Part shown: piece by piece, positions 11,868 through 22,965 of the stretch
Layout: each line of letters begins with the position of its first letter
Numbering within the stretch: position 1 is the stretch's first letter
Assembly (NCBI GenBank): GCA_015179125.1
Contig: WHVA01000309.1
Location: 1-64,000, forward strand
Source: Gautieria morchelliformis
Lineage: Eukaryota > Basidiomycota > Agaricomycetes > Gomphales > Gomphaceae
Direction of reading: 5' to 3'
Length of the DNA stretch: 64,000 nt
Made by a program: the position numbers and the translations under genes
Notes under the pieces: model-generated
Told to the model about the DNA's origin: nothing
What the model saw: the letters and a program-made list of their open reading frames with translations, nothing else
Database searches by the model: none

Positions 11868-12659
11868 TGCTCGCAGTCTTCGAGGTGGGTGATAGGCGGA
11901 AAATGACGAGAGGCGCCGCCATTGCTCTCAGACGCCGGGAACACAGGCTTCGGTCCAGGTGAAGCGGTCAATCGTCTCTGCATGTAAGTACTTACTCGGC
12001 CGTCTTCGTAAGCACAGCTGGTCCGTGTCTCAGAGGCACCACGGCTACATAGCATGTCGTGCGGGCGGCGAGAAAGAAAATTACGTGATTTGCAGCGCCC
12101 CCGATGCCCCGCCCAATGCTGCCTAGATCCCGCGGGCTCCTGCGCTGTCCACTTGCGTTCCGTGCCGCATCCCACCGTCCACCCCTGTTAAGTTGTTAGC
12201 ACCGCACTATCCCGCAATCCGCATGCTACTTCTCAACGCCAATCGTTCGCAATCGGAGGTCCCTTGCGCCTTGTCCAGTCTCCAACTGGCCCGCATTGCC
12301 CGCTACCCATCCCCGTCCTCGCCCACCATCCTCCGCTCACCTCTAGTGCTAGTTCTGTCTGTCCCGTTCCAGCACGCTCCGCTCCTTCCGGGGGATATCC
12401 AGTACTGTGTCTTATCGTCGCTCTTCCTCCCACACCCTTCCCCCCATTGCCAGCGCCCACTCTGGCGGCTACCCCTCGCCATACTCTCCAACCAGCTTGT
12501 GCCACCACACTTCATTCATCTCTACCGCTCTCCGCCTACTGGCCCCAACCAATACTGCGTTATATTTGTGGTCGAATCACACGCGTCTTCTCGTACCCTC
12601 TGATTTCTCCAGCCTTGCACAGCGGACAGATATTGGCATCGGTATGTTGAGGTTGAAAT
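11868..12659. other. Intergenic, between NLR start and hsp60 relic
   Basis: GC-rich upstream region of the NLR gene. Several overlapping open frames on both strands (12193-12650) show no family resemblance. Just inside the NLR's probable first intron, near 11771-11790, is a G-rich tract (G12 then G5) that would form the polypyrimidine tract on the coding strand. Confidence 0.4.
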
Positions 12660-12862
12660 AAATACTTCGACAGGCAGACAATTGTCGACCCACTGAAGGT
12701 CGCCCGCACGGCTCTCATCGAAGCCAGCGGCGTGACATCCCGCCCCACAGCTTCGGAAGCATCCATCGTCGAGGCCGAGGAGAAACAACCTCCAGCAGAC
12801 GGCATGGGAGGCATTGGCGCAAGGGCGGTATGGGAGTATGGGCAGTTTCTGAGCAGCATGAA
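12660..12862 (+). pseudogene. Mitochondrial Hsp60 C-terminal exon relic
   Basis: The plus frame reads [20 protein letters not shown], then [22 protein letters not shown]. This is the C-terminal end of group I chaperonin Hsp60, where yeast and human proteins have VDPxKVVRTALxDAxGVAS, a TTxE motif, then a glycine-methionine tail. The GGM tail is displaced by an indel after GGIGA: a neighbouring frame ends GSMGSF and stop. An AG directly precedes the block (ACTTCGACAG), as at a 3' splice site. The rest of hsp60 is absent upstream, so this is a stranded last-exon fragment, not a working gene. Confidence 0.75.
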
Positions 12863-13672
12863 CTGTCCTTCGCATAACCAAAAGTAGACATTGGTCGCAT
12901 TAGTTATTCTACATTTGCCCCAACGCATATCATATCGATCATCGCATGCTTACAACCACCACCCAGTGCCTTCGTTACCTTGTATCTTTGGAGAATAGCA
13001 TAGTAATCAAGATCACTAGCCCTTGGTCTGCGGTTTTCATGCGCATGTAATGATTTGGACGATCTCAGAAAAGAGAAGTAAGTACGGAGATTACGTTGAA
13101 AACCTGACTGAGTACGGGCTTCAAACGATAGTTGTGCCATCAAATAAGCAGTCAAAGGGAAGGGGGATTGAGTTTGAGCAAAACTGCTGAGCCAATACAT
13201 GATGCTGCCAGACCGACTTCAGACAGCGCCGATGCAGTGATGGTAGAGAACGCTGGTAAGGATGAATTTCATGGCAGCGTGAAGCATTCCCTAAAATGAT
13301 CATGGAAGCCAAACCTCTGACAGTCGTAAGCGAATGCTACCCTCTACACTAACTGAGGCACGTGCAAATGCCCGAATCGTACATATTAATAGGTCGTGAT
13401 TGGGCATTCGAACAACGAGTGTACCTTGACAGTACGTGAAACCCCTCCCTTTCACTCCATGAAGAGCTACATAGTGTATCAGCGAACCGCAGGAGACGTC
13501 ATCGCTCTCCAGTCGGAGTCGGAGAAACCGCAGCGGCAGCGGAATCTCGTCCGGGCCGCGACTCCATCGCTAGGAAGGATGGACACCCGTGGGCGGCCAC
13601 AGCGCGAAAAAGTTTGCACCGCCCTTCCCATCCTCTTCCTGTCTCTCTCCACGTTTCGCTGTACATCTTCAA
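12863..13672. other. No gene assigned; ARB1 upstream region
   Basis: A minus frame of 98 codons (13200-12904) has mixed composition and includes KALGGGCKHAMIDM. I do not recognise it and see no splice-linked partner. The last 200 bp are the 5' region of the ABC-F gene, with a pyrimidine-rich stretch (13617-13660) typical of fungal promoters just before the ATG. Confidence 0.35.
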
Positions 13673-16513
13673 ATGGCTCCGTCTGCATCCAAACAAAAGC
13701 GACTGGCCGAAAAGGCCGCTAGGGCAGCCTCGCGGGGCGGTGATGGCACATCGACGTCGACACCAACGACGTCCGTCAATGGGGGCAGCGCAACGAATAC
13801 GCCATTAACGAGTTTGTCCGCAGCGCAGAGTCGAGAGGATCTCACCTCTATGGCCAAACTACAGATCGCGACGGATCGGTGAGTCGGTTGGGCCGTGTGA
13901 GTGGGATAGTTTTCAATCCTCTACGTAGGAGTGCTGCTGGTGTGCTGGTGTCGGACGTCAAGGGTCGCGATGTTAAAATCGATGCGTATACCCTATCGTT
14001 CCATGGCCGCTTGTTAGTGGAAAATGCTGAGGTCGCGCTAAACTATGGACAGCGGTGCGTGTCTATCAGTTTTGGCTGCTGCAAGGCTCATCTTCCTCTC
14101 AGGTACGGTTTACTGGGAGAGAATGGGTCCGGAAAGGTATTTGCCTCGGCTTCTCGCTAACAAAGTCCTCAGTTTCATGCTGTGTAGTCTACCTTCCTCC
14201 AATCAATTGCTGACCGGGACATTGACATCCCAAATCACATCGATGTGTGTCCGTCCTTGAGATGACCATTCTGAGGAGCAATTGACTTCTCCCTAGATCT
14301 ACCTTGTCAAAGGCGAGGCGGAGCCTGCTGATGTCAATGCTGTGGACTTCATCATTCATTCGGCACAGGCCAAGGTCGCCGCTCTAGAACGCCGGATTGA
14401 AGACCTCTCCCTCGAGGCAGACGACCCCGAAGCACAAGTAGCTCTCGACGCGGCTTATGAGGAACTCGATGAACTTGACCCCAGCACATTCGAGGCCAAG
14501 GCGGGAAGCATCCTGCACGGTCTGGGGTTCAGTCGCGAGATGATGAAACGTCCAACGAAGGATATGAGTGGTGGATGGCGAATGCGTGTAGCATTGGCCA
14601 GAGCATTATTTATCAAACCCCATTTACTTTTGCTGGGTGAGCTGGCTATTGGGACGCAAATGTAATCACGCTGACGCTTGGACACAGATGAGCCTAGTGC
14701 GTATGGATGCTTGCATTTCCGGATACGATTGTTAACAAAAAGGGTAGCTAACCATTTGGACCTCGGAGCCGTTGTGTGGCTCGAAGCTTACCTATCTACC
14801 TATAATCACATCCTTGTCGTACGTTGCACTTCCTCCACTATCGTCTTCTTCTAATTGTTTGATTGTAGATTACCTCGCACTCGCAAGACTTCATGGACAG
14901 TGTGTGCACGAACATCATGGAGCTCACGCCCAAGAAAAAAGTCTGCTTTTATCCCCACAGATCCATGTTTTACTGATATAATGGTTCTCTCCCATTAGAT
15001 GGTGTACTACACCGGCAACTACACGACGTATGTGCGGACGAAGCAGGAGAACGATGTTAACCAAATGAAAGCCTATCACAAGCAGCAGGAAGAAATTGCG
15101 CATATCAAGAAGTGGGTGACTTGAAAATATGCTTCCGGATAATACACCAACTTCGAATATACAGGTTCATTGCTAGCGCGGGTACTTACGCCAACCTTGT
15201 CAAGCAAGCGAAGTCGAAGCAGAAGGTGCGACTTGCCAACACAAAGGTGATCGACTATTGACTCACATCGAATAACGGCAGATCATTGATAAGATGGAAG
15301 CTGCGGGATTGATTGAGAAAGTGGACACGCTTCGGCCGCTACGATTCAATTTTGAAGATGTGCGGAAGCTACCACCACCCATAATTGCATTTAACGAGGT
15401 CGCGTTCTCGTACTCGGGAAAACGAGAAGACTACCTCTATAAGAAGCTTTCGTTTGGTATCGAGTGCGTGTTTAACTCGTAACTGTTCTTCACTCGTTGA
15501 GCTGTCATACTATCTTAGTATGGACTCACGGGTGGCTATCCTCGGAAACAACGGTACAGGCAAATCCACGTTGCTGAACCTGATTACGGGCGTACTGCAG
15601 CCATGTGAAGGGACGGTGTCCAAGCATGCAGCACTCAAACTTGCCAAATACAGTCAACACTCGGCCGACCAGCTCCCGTATGAGAAAAGCCCCATCGAAT
15701 ACTTCCAAAGTGCATATCATGAAAAGTACCCGGACAAGGACATTATGGTTCGTTGTAACTTACTTGTCTATTCTCCCCACGTACCGATGGAAACCTCTAT
15801 GTGTGGTGTAATGTAGTTCTGGCGCGGGCAGTTGGGTCGGTTTGGGTTGTCAGGGACACACCAGACATCACCGATCAAACAGCTGTCCGATGGCTTGCGG
15901 AATCGGTGTGCCGCTGTCACTAGTTGTGCCATGTTTCTTAACTTAGTCAATTTTCTTGCAGCGTGGTCTTCTCCCAGCTTGCCATGGAGCACCCTCATAT
16001 ACTTTTGTTAGGTACGTTACTTGTTCAACGTCAGATCCTTATCCGACTACGAAGCTCAGCCTGATGTGCAGATGAACCGACCAACCACTTAGACATGGGG
16101 TCCATCGATGCACTCGCGCAAGCGATCAAGGAGTTTGAGGGTGGAGTTGTGATTGTATCACACGACTTCCGTGAGTGTCGTCCCCTGGTGAAGCGTTTTT
16201 ACTAACCAAAGGGCCTACCTATGTAGGGTTAATCTCGCAGGTTGCGGAGGAACTCTGGGAGGTAAGAGACCAGACGATCCGTAACTTGAGCAAGGTACGT
16301 GGGTAAGCCATGGATGAAAATGCCATGCTTAATTGTGCGATTGTCAGGACGACGTCACCATTGTGGACTACAAAGCCAATCTTGCTAAGCAGAGTAAGTT
16401 CCATGGAGTTCGCCTACCACTCAATGACGTTTAACACTAAATGTAAACCAGGTATGAAAGAAATTGAGAAGGCTAAGTTGATCAGTAAGACAACGGGAAA
16501 GACGAAGACCTGA
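13673..16513 (+). CDS. ARB1: ABC-F ATPase, ARB1/ABCF2 orthologue (ribosome biogenesis)
   Basis: Soluble twin-ATPase of the ABC-F family. Yeast Arb1 shuttles with pre-ribosomes and is needed for 40S and 60S maturation. The 5' exon starts [18 protein letters not shown], a basic N terminus like yeast Arb1. Cassette 1 has Walker A GENGSGK-ST (split by an intron), signature [16 protein letters not shown] and [10 protein letters not shown]. The linker has [20 protein letters not shown]. Cassette 2 has Walker [12 protein letters not shown], the degenerate signature [16 protein letters not shown] and [13 protein letters not shown], then VIVSHDFRL. Eighteen exons fit in frame with GT-AG introns of 45-70 nt. 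Exon boundaries include 13673-13878, 13929-14054, 14103-14136, 14188-14244, 14297-14636, 14688-14696, 14748-14818, 15282-15463, 15519-15747 and 16452-16513. All nucleotide-binding motifs are present, so it looks functional. It is the best-supported gene here. Confidence 0.95.
14688..14696 (+). other. ARB1: 9-nt microexon in ARB1
   Basis: The Walker B/D-loop DEPTNHLD of cassette 1 is only read if ATGAGCCTA is spliced between two introns: 14637-14687 (GTGAGC to ACACAG) and 14697-14747 (GTGCGT to GGGTAG). The first base of the Asp codon comes from the upstream exon, and the last two bases of the Thr codon come from the downstream exon. Confidence 0.85.
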
Positions 16514-17936
16514 TCGCTGGAACAAGTCTCGGCATTGCGGTCGAGTCATATGTTTGCAGCAATTCGAGTACCTTCCTATTTACATTACGTTTTGCATATA
16601 ACTGTGGATCCCTTACGCTCCCCTCCTGAGGATAGATTCGTGCACGAAGCAAAACCCTTGCACCTACTTATCTGGGCTCGACAAAGATGATTAAATATGT
16701 GGATGTCCGCACGAGCAGAAACCATATCCCGTTGCACGTTTTTCACGGGTGAAAAGAGTCATCCTGTGCCAGCAAATTCACCTCGTCAGCTTTCCATCGG
16801 GTGTTTCGCGCTTGCTGGCTTTTCCCGGAAAAACGTGAGTTGCAAAAGCGCCGCGGGGACCCCACCGCGTTTTTGATCGCTTTTCAGGCATTAGAAAATT
16901 CGACACTTGTATATGATCAATATCCACGCATTTTCATTGTTTCTTGGTTGTTGTCAGCTCTCTAGACCACCATACTTACACTTTCAGCATCTTAGAACAC
17001 TGATTTTCAGCTCTTAATAAATACTACTTTAGAATGCAATAAAACATTGATTTCTATTACCGAACAGACAATTGGAAATACCTAGATTGAAAGGTATTGG
17101 GAACAACGAAATGGATGCAGTCAAACCATGCTGAGAAGAGACCAGAGCTGACACTAGAGACTAGTGCAAGCGCAGTAGCGTGATGAGTGGCATGATTATG
17201 GTTGGATATGGAAGTGGTTGACAGTGTGGGAATACCAGAGTGTTGAGTGGGGTAGTGAATTCAGCTGGCAGAGACGATTGCGAGAGCGGGAAGATAATGA
17301 AAGTGATGAGGGTCAAACGTGAGCAACGATAAGCGGCACTCAGGCAGGGACGAGCACAAATGCGGAATATAGAAAAGGACAAGGCGGGGGGGTTGAGGGT
17401 TAGAGTGGCCAGGTACAAAAACAAGAGCTTGAGGTAGAGAGCAAGAGTTTAGGAGCAAGAGCAAAAGCTTGAGAGCAAGAGGGAGGGCGGGGCGGGGCGG
17501 TCTATTATGAAAGCAAGAGTAGCTGAAAGGACATATTCTGAGAGTGAAGGGATATACATATGAATGTCTGCATGCATACTCTTTCAAATCTCAGGTGATA
17601 GGTGTGATGGGAGCACAACACTGCACTCCATGCACATGTCTCCATGTCCCAAATCATCATAGATGGGTATGCCTTCACCCTTGACAGTCTGCACATATCC
17701 TGGGAAGAGACATTAGCACCTGTCCTTCAAGTCCACAAACTGTGTGTGGGATAGAGGTGGAATGTGGGGACAACCTCATTGCCTATCTGCTCACCTGGCT
17801 GTGTCATGGCCTCCCACTTCAGCTGTACAACATGCCCATCCAGATGCCTCAGGTTTCACTCAAATCCCAGGAGCACCTATGACTACAGAGATGCAATATC
17901 AGCAACCTGCAGCCCCAACCAACCCAATGTCACTCT
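16514..17936. other. No gene recognised
   Basis: The ARB1 3' region is followed by purine-rich low-complexity sequence (17380-17510, repeats of GAGAGCAAGAG and GCGGGG). Open frames here follow that composition and are not protein-like. Confidence 0.4.
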
Positions 17937-18425
17937 TGTAAGGGCAACCCTGGCTGGTTGTGGAGATCACACTACCACACAACTGACAAGGGGAAATCCG
18001 AAGTATGTATAAATGAACAGAGTATACAAGAGAGGGGATTCTCACCTGACAAGGGGAAATCCAAAGAGAAAAGTCTAAGGACCCCCAATGTCAGCAAGCC
18101 CGTATTATACTACGCTGCGCAGCCAGGGACAACACTTGGCACCCGCCATCAACCCTGCATCCTCCTGACCTCCCTGACCCCTGATCGACCCTTGATGCCA
18201 CCTATTACGCGAGTCGCTTGATTTCCGACACTGTTCCGAGAGTGGAAGTCGGAAATTGGAGTGGAACTGGCAAGGTGAACAGAACTGGTGGAAGTTCTCC
18301 CAGAAGCGGAATCCTTTCCGAAAGCGGAGGCGGAGATGGAATCGGAACTGGAAGCGGAGTCGGAAATGGAGTCGGAACTGGGTGTGGTGTCGGAACTGGA
18401 AAAGGAAAACAGGGTGTCCCCTGAC
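17937..18425 (+). mobile_element. LTR-C, truncated copy
   Basis: Starts TGTAAGGGCAACCC and matches, inverted, the LTR at 26918-28547 through GACAAGGGGAAATC (twice), GACCCCCAATGTCAGC, and a GGAATC/GGAACTGG-type hexamer-repeat region (18300-18400). It ends abruptly near 18425 after GGTGTCCCCTGACA, short of the 3' end seen in the other copy. Fossil. It preserves the uninterrupted GACCCCCAATG site at about 18084-18094. Confidence 0.75.
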
Positions 18426-18429
18426 AACT

Positions 18430-18765
18430 CTACACACCTCCTCATCCAGAATGTTCTCCATGAAATATAAACTTGTCTCATTCTGCTGCTACGTGCCCTT
18501 CTTCTTCCTGCCCCAGACACTTATGATAATGTCGTCCACCTCCCAGTCTGGGCTCTTATTGCCCTTGCCCTCAAACACAAACTTGCTGCCCTTGGCAATG
18601 CCCATGAGGATGTTGAGCATGTAGTGCTGCATGTGCAAAGCAACCTTCTGTCCAGAACAGTGCAGGCACTGCTACGTGATGATCTTTCCCTTTGTTACAT
18701 ACCAGTTCCCATGTTTGGCCCAGAAGCCTTGGCTTAGGTACTTGCTCAGGAACCGTCAATTCTCA
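18430..18765 (-). pseudogene. Unidentified coding fragment
   Basis: A minus frame reads FWAKHGNWYVTKGKIIT, then after a stop QCLHCSGQKVALHMQHYMLN, then GSKFVFEGKGNKSPDWEVDD. The composition is protein-like with a CxxC pair. It abuts the truncated LTR-C. I do not recognise the family; transposon gene debris and a host gene fragment are both possible. Confidence 0.3.
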
Positions 18766-19050
18766 CGTACACTCTTCAGTTCACATCTGTTCTCCTCGGA
18801 ACTCCTTGGTCCCCTTTTCCCAATCACCCATTACCCCTGACTCCCTTTCTTAGATCAAACCCATGCATCCCCTTTCATCCGTCCCTTAGTTACCTGATTC
18901 TGCCATCCTGTCTATGACCCTGCATCCTGTTATCCTATACAAGCCTGGCCTGCGCTTCGCTCCGGCCAGGATTTCAGGCAAGGATGAATGGCGCTAGTTT
19001 CCAACACTGCAGATGGAACACACATGAAAAGGATGAAAACAATGAATTGT

Positions 19051-19640
19051 GCATCATAGAATCACTAAAGAACAGGCAAAGTTCCTGAAAAGGAACCACC
19101 ACTCACCAAGAATATCTCCGCATGCTTGGGGTTGGCATAGTATGCAAATCTTCTCTTAATAGTGATTTCAAGGTCTGGTTCCATGAGCCGCTGATGGAGC
19201 AACCCTCTGATGGCACAGATGATGTCCGTGATGAGAGAACAGGTAGGGTGGTGATCCAGGCAGTCTGGGTGGCCTGTGTCAGTCCCTAGTAAGTTGAGAG
19301 CCAAGCCTGCAAGGTCTTTATAGATCGGGCTTGTTGGTGTGTCAAAGTCACCATGGATCGCTGCTCAACACTTCTCTGAGGAGTTCCTGTGTGCGTCAAT
19401 GACTCAACATGCACGGACAATGGAAGAATGAATATAAGGGATGGCCAAGAGTGATGCAACAAAAACAATGAATCATGCATCATAGCATCACTAAAGAACA
19501 GGCAAAGTTCCTGAAGAGGACACCACTGCTCACCGAGAAACCCTCTGCATGCCTGGGGTTGGCATAGTATGTGAATATTCTCTTAATAGTGATATCAAGC
19601 TCTGTCTCTGTGATGGGACGCTGCATGGATGCCAACACAC
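19051..19640 (-). repeat. Duplicated exon-like segment, two copies
   Basis: 19051-19215 and 19473-19640 are imperfect direct copies about 420 bp apart. On the minus strand they read EITIKRRFAYYANPKHAEIF and DITIKRIFTYYANPRHAEGF, so the reading frame is kept while DNA differs. Each is followed on the coding strand by a GTGAGC-like donor. I do not recognise the protein. The copies look like a duplicated exon of a decayed gene. Confidence 0.5.
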
Positions 19641-20010
19641 CTGGATCCCAACGCAGCCCATGCACAAGGCGGCACTGAGTCCTGAGTATCCATGTACATA
19701 ATATGTAAGGGCCATGTATGAGATTTGAAAGAAAGTATGCTCCAGTAACCACAGAAATTTAAAGCAACAGAAAGGTGACCGGGGAATGACTTGTGGATTT
19801 GTTGATGAGTCAAAGGATGAGAGTGAATCAAACTTGAAAGTGTGGGGGTGAGAGTGAGAAGAAAGGATGTGAATAACAGGGAAAAGCAAGAGGCAACATC
19901 CATAAGCCAAGGGCAACATGAAATGGACAGAGCGGAATAATGACAATGGAGTCATACAGGAAGCTGATTGGTCACAACAGCTGCTACAACGATCCTGATG
20001 TATCGGAGAT

Positions 20011-20262
20011 GTGTAATCCTCGAAAAAAAAACCCCCCAAGGTTGGTGCAAGGAAGCCGATTATTTGGAGAGAGGTTATGAATGCATGTGTAATCCCTGAA
20101 AAAAAAAAACCCTCCGGTGGGTCAAGTCCGATTAAATGGAGAGATTAGTCACAACGATGTCCGTGCGAGGTTCACAGGATAATACCGTACAACGGTGGGT
20201 GCAACCTGATTAATCGGACAGACGCTACCAATGGATGACTAATCCTCGAAAAAAAAAACGCA
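20011..20262. repeat. Degenerate satellite, left part
   Basis: Units of about 75-90 bp share ATG(T/A)GTAATCC, then an A8-A11 run followed by CCCC, then GATTAATCGGA and GACGCTA. Three decayed units are seen here, and three more at 21992-22245. The two halves are separated by about 1 kb of unrelated sequence and a hAT element. Confidence 0.65.
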
Positions 20263-21234
20263 GATTGCTGCTGCTGCTGACTTGAGCGGGTTTGATGCGC
20301 AGGGGAACACGATTCGCTTTGGGGCGTAGTTTGAGCTCGAAAAGACTATCGTTGTGTTTATAAGCGAGTATCCTGACTATGTGGTATGCGATGTGTTTGC
20401 TGAGGGCTGGACATATGACACCAAACCGAATGCCCCAACCCAACTTCACAGTCTCTTGAACGGACTTTGACGCTCACCTTCTTGAGCGTCGCCACACCCG
20501 AAAACATAACCCTATAAAAGCTCCCGTCCCTCCCCTGATGATGTATTTTATCCAGATCATCTAACCCAACGAAACCCCGATCCATGTCGAATATCTTGAC
20601 AGTCTATTTGAGAAAAGTCCGCACATCATCGTAGAGGAAGAACTCTTTGTCAAGGAATGGGCCATAGATGAATTTGTCACACATAATAAGACACACGAAC
20701 TCAAATTATCATCTTGGAAGGAGAAAAGTCTTGACCAAGTACACTATGTTATGTAGAGCCTTGAGAATAGGGTCCTTGATATCCGATGTCATATCTTGAG
20801 ACAATGAGAGTGTTTGAACAGCCGAGGACACGTGTGCAGTGACTCAGAACCTACAGCAATAGGGTAGATAGAAGCAGTTGCGGGGGTGAAAGATAAACGT
20901 CGCCAAATGCTTCAATGATGTACTTGTCCGCGAGCATGCATTATTTGGCATAATCCGTGCTGATACATCCTCAAAGCGTAACACCTCACATGCCAGGACG
21001 ATGATCGACGAAAAGCTGTCAGCACGGCATGACACATATGAGACAGAAATGACAAACCTGCTACAAAGTAGTCATTAGTCACCTTCCTCACCTGCTGACA
21101 CCGCTACTAAGCCCTCTTACCCATCTGGCCGGCCCAGTAGGTCAATGACCGTCCTCATCGAGGCAGCTGTTGGGGGCAGCGGCATGTGTGTGCGGGGGTG
21201 GGAGGATGTGCGGTGTGCCACAACATCGTGAAAC
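20263..21234. other. No gene recognised
   Basis: This sequence separates two parts of a satellite. Minus-strand frames near 20358-20585 are open but resemble nothing I know. Ends and target duplication were not found, so whether it is an insertion is open. Confidence 0.35.
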
Positions 21235-21254
21235 AACCCGATTTATCAATAGAC

Positions 21255-21983
21255 TAGTGTTGTTTACAGTTCAGCTTGAATTGATCCATACCAGTTCAGT
21301 TCCAGTTCAGTTCATTGAGCTGAACTGGTATTTGAACCGAACCTGGAACTGGCATCCTCTCCATTCCTTAGATCGGTCTGAACCAATCATGAACCGGTTC
21401 TGAACCGGTTCAATACTATTATATATCTAAATGATTTATTTTTTAATTCTACTAATATTTGGCTAGTTTAAGATCATAATTATTTATTTTTGACATCTAA
21501 CTAACTAAATAAAAAGGGGAATGACTCCTGCAAGGGCAGGAGTCGTTGTGTGAAGTGAGCAAACAGTGCGGCCTTTTAAAGACCATGCTGTTTGCAAGTC
21601 ACGTGACCAGCGAATGTCGCTGTTTTGTTGACCATCACAGGTCACATGACTTGCAAAGATCAACAAACAGCGCGGTCTACATAAGGCCGCGCTGTTTTCT
21701 CACTCCACACAATGACTCCTGCCCTTGCAGTAGTCATTCCCCTTTTAATTTAGTTAGTTAGATGTCAAAAATAAATGAATATGACCTTAAAGTAGCCAAA
21801 TATTAGTAGAATTAAAAAATAAATCATTTAGAGTTAAACCGGTATTGAACTGGTTCAGAACTGGCTCAGGACCGGTTCATGAGCTGAACTGGCACATGAG
21901 CTGAGCTGGAGCTGGGTCATGACCCAAAACCAAGAACCGGTTTGTGAACTGAATTGAACTGAACTGAACTATAAACAACACTA
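21255..21983. mobile_element. hAT-type foldback MITE with 8-bp TSD
   Basis: A 729-bp element with terminal inverted repeats TAGTGTTGTTTACAG and, at the other end, its near complement CTATAAACAACACTA. The first bases fit the hAT TIR pattern (TAGNG). It is flanked by an exact 8-bp duplication CAATAGAC at 21247-21254 and 21984-21991. The interior is largely palindromic: an inner inverted repeat begins GGGGAATGACTCCTGC near 21518 and ends near 21744, and GGTTC/GAACC runs lie near the ends. It has no transposase. The host site is satellite sequence. Confidence 0.9.
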
Positions 21984-21991
21984 CAATAGAC

Positions 21992-22245
21992 GCTATGGAT
22001 GCATGAGTAATCCCCAAAAAAAAAACCCCCTCCAGCTGGGACAAAGAACCCGATTAATTGGACGTACAGTATGAATAGATGTGTAATCCCAGAGAAAAAC
22101 CCCTTCGATTGCTGTAAGGAACGCGTTTAAACGGAGAGGCGATTAATCGGACGTACAGTATGAATGGATATGTAATCCCAGAGAAAAACCCCTTCGATTG
22201 CTGTAAGGAACGTGTTTCAATGGAGAGGCGCTACGTGTAATCCCT
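21992..22245. repeat. Degenerate satellite, right part
   Basis: Continues the satellite of 20011-20262. The units starting near 22078 and 22168 are almost identical to each other (GTAATCCCAGAGAAAAACCC, then TTCGATTGCTGTAAGGAACG), so this end was tandemly duplicated more recently. Confidence 0.65.
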
Positions 22246-22438
22246 GAAGTAAAAAATAAAAGAACAGGAAAAATGAGGGCTGCATCCTATCTGCATCACC
22301 ACGCGCTCCATAGCACAGGTGGTGTGCCCCGAGCATGCATCGACGTCCTTCCCGGGGTTCATCCTCCAGCCCCCGAGGATGCGCTACTGCGAGCAGCTCG
22401 AGTGCTTCTCGATACAATGAAATCACCTCAGCCAGGTC

Positions 22439-22965
22439 TACGCAAATTGCCGCGGTGGATTGTACGTTGAGCGATTGAAATCATAGTGCATAGGCCGCAC
22501 ATACGTAACATGGGAGGCATCCGCATTCCCTCTGAACGATTATTCACCCATACGCATGCTAGAAACCCGTTTGTGGCAGATGACCGCTCATCTTCAGAGT
22601 CTATGGCAGCATCTCTGCCAATTCAGCTGTCCATGGCGATGAGCAATAATAATACGAAATAAAGAGGTAACAAAAAACTAACAGGTCTTCGTGTCGACCG
22701 GACGCCTCAAACCGTGACCGTAAAGCTGCTGCGATGATGTGGAGGGAGGTGGATCGTTGAGCATGAACCTGACGCAAATTGCCGGGCTAGATCGTATGAT
22801 GAGCGATTGAAATCATAAACATAAGCACATATGTCACGTGTGATGCATCCGCATTCCCTCTGAACAATTATTCACCCATACGCATGCTAGAAATCCAGTT
22901 GCCGCAGATGACCGCTCGTCTTCAGAGTCTATGGCAGCATCTCTGCCAATTCGGCTGTCCATGGT
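22439..22965 (+). repeat. Direct duplication of about 190 bp
   Basis: 22439-22640 and 22770-22965 share CGCAAATTGCCG, GAGCGATTGAAATCATA, ATCCGCATTCCCTCTGAAC and CAGCATCTCTGCCAATTC in the same order, about 330 bp apart. There are scattered differences and no reading frame runs through both. Confidence 0.75.

Noticed and set aside
12193-12650. Overlapping 120-136-codon frames on both strands upstream of the hsp60 relic
   Set aside because: GC-rich composition keeps all frames open; no motif, splice logic or family resemblance.
18288-18470. Acidic Ser-Glu repeat protein
   Set aside because: It lies wholly inside LTR-C, and the same frame appears in the inverted copy; explained by the LTR's hexamer repeats.
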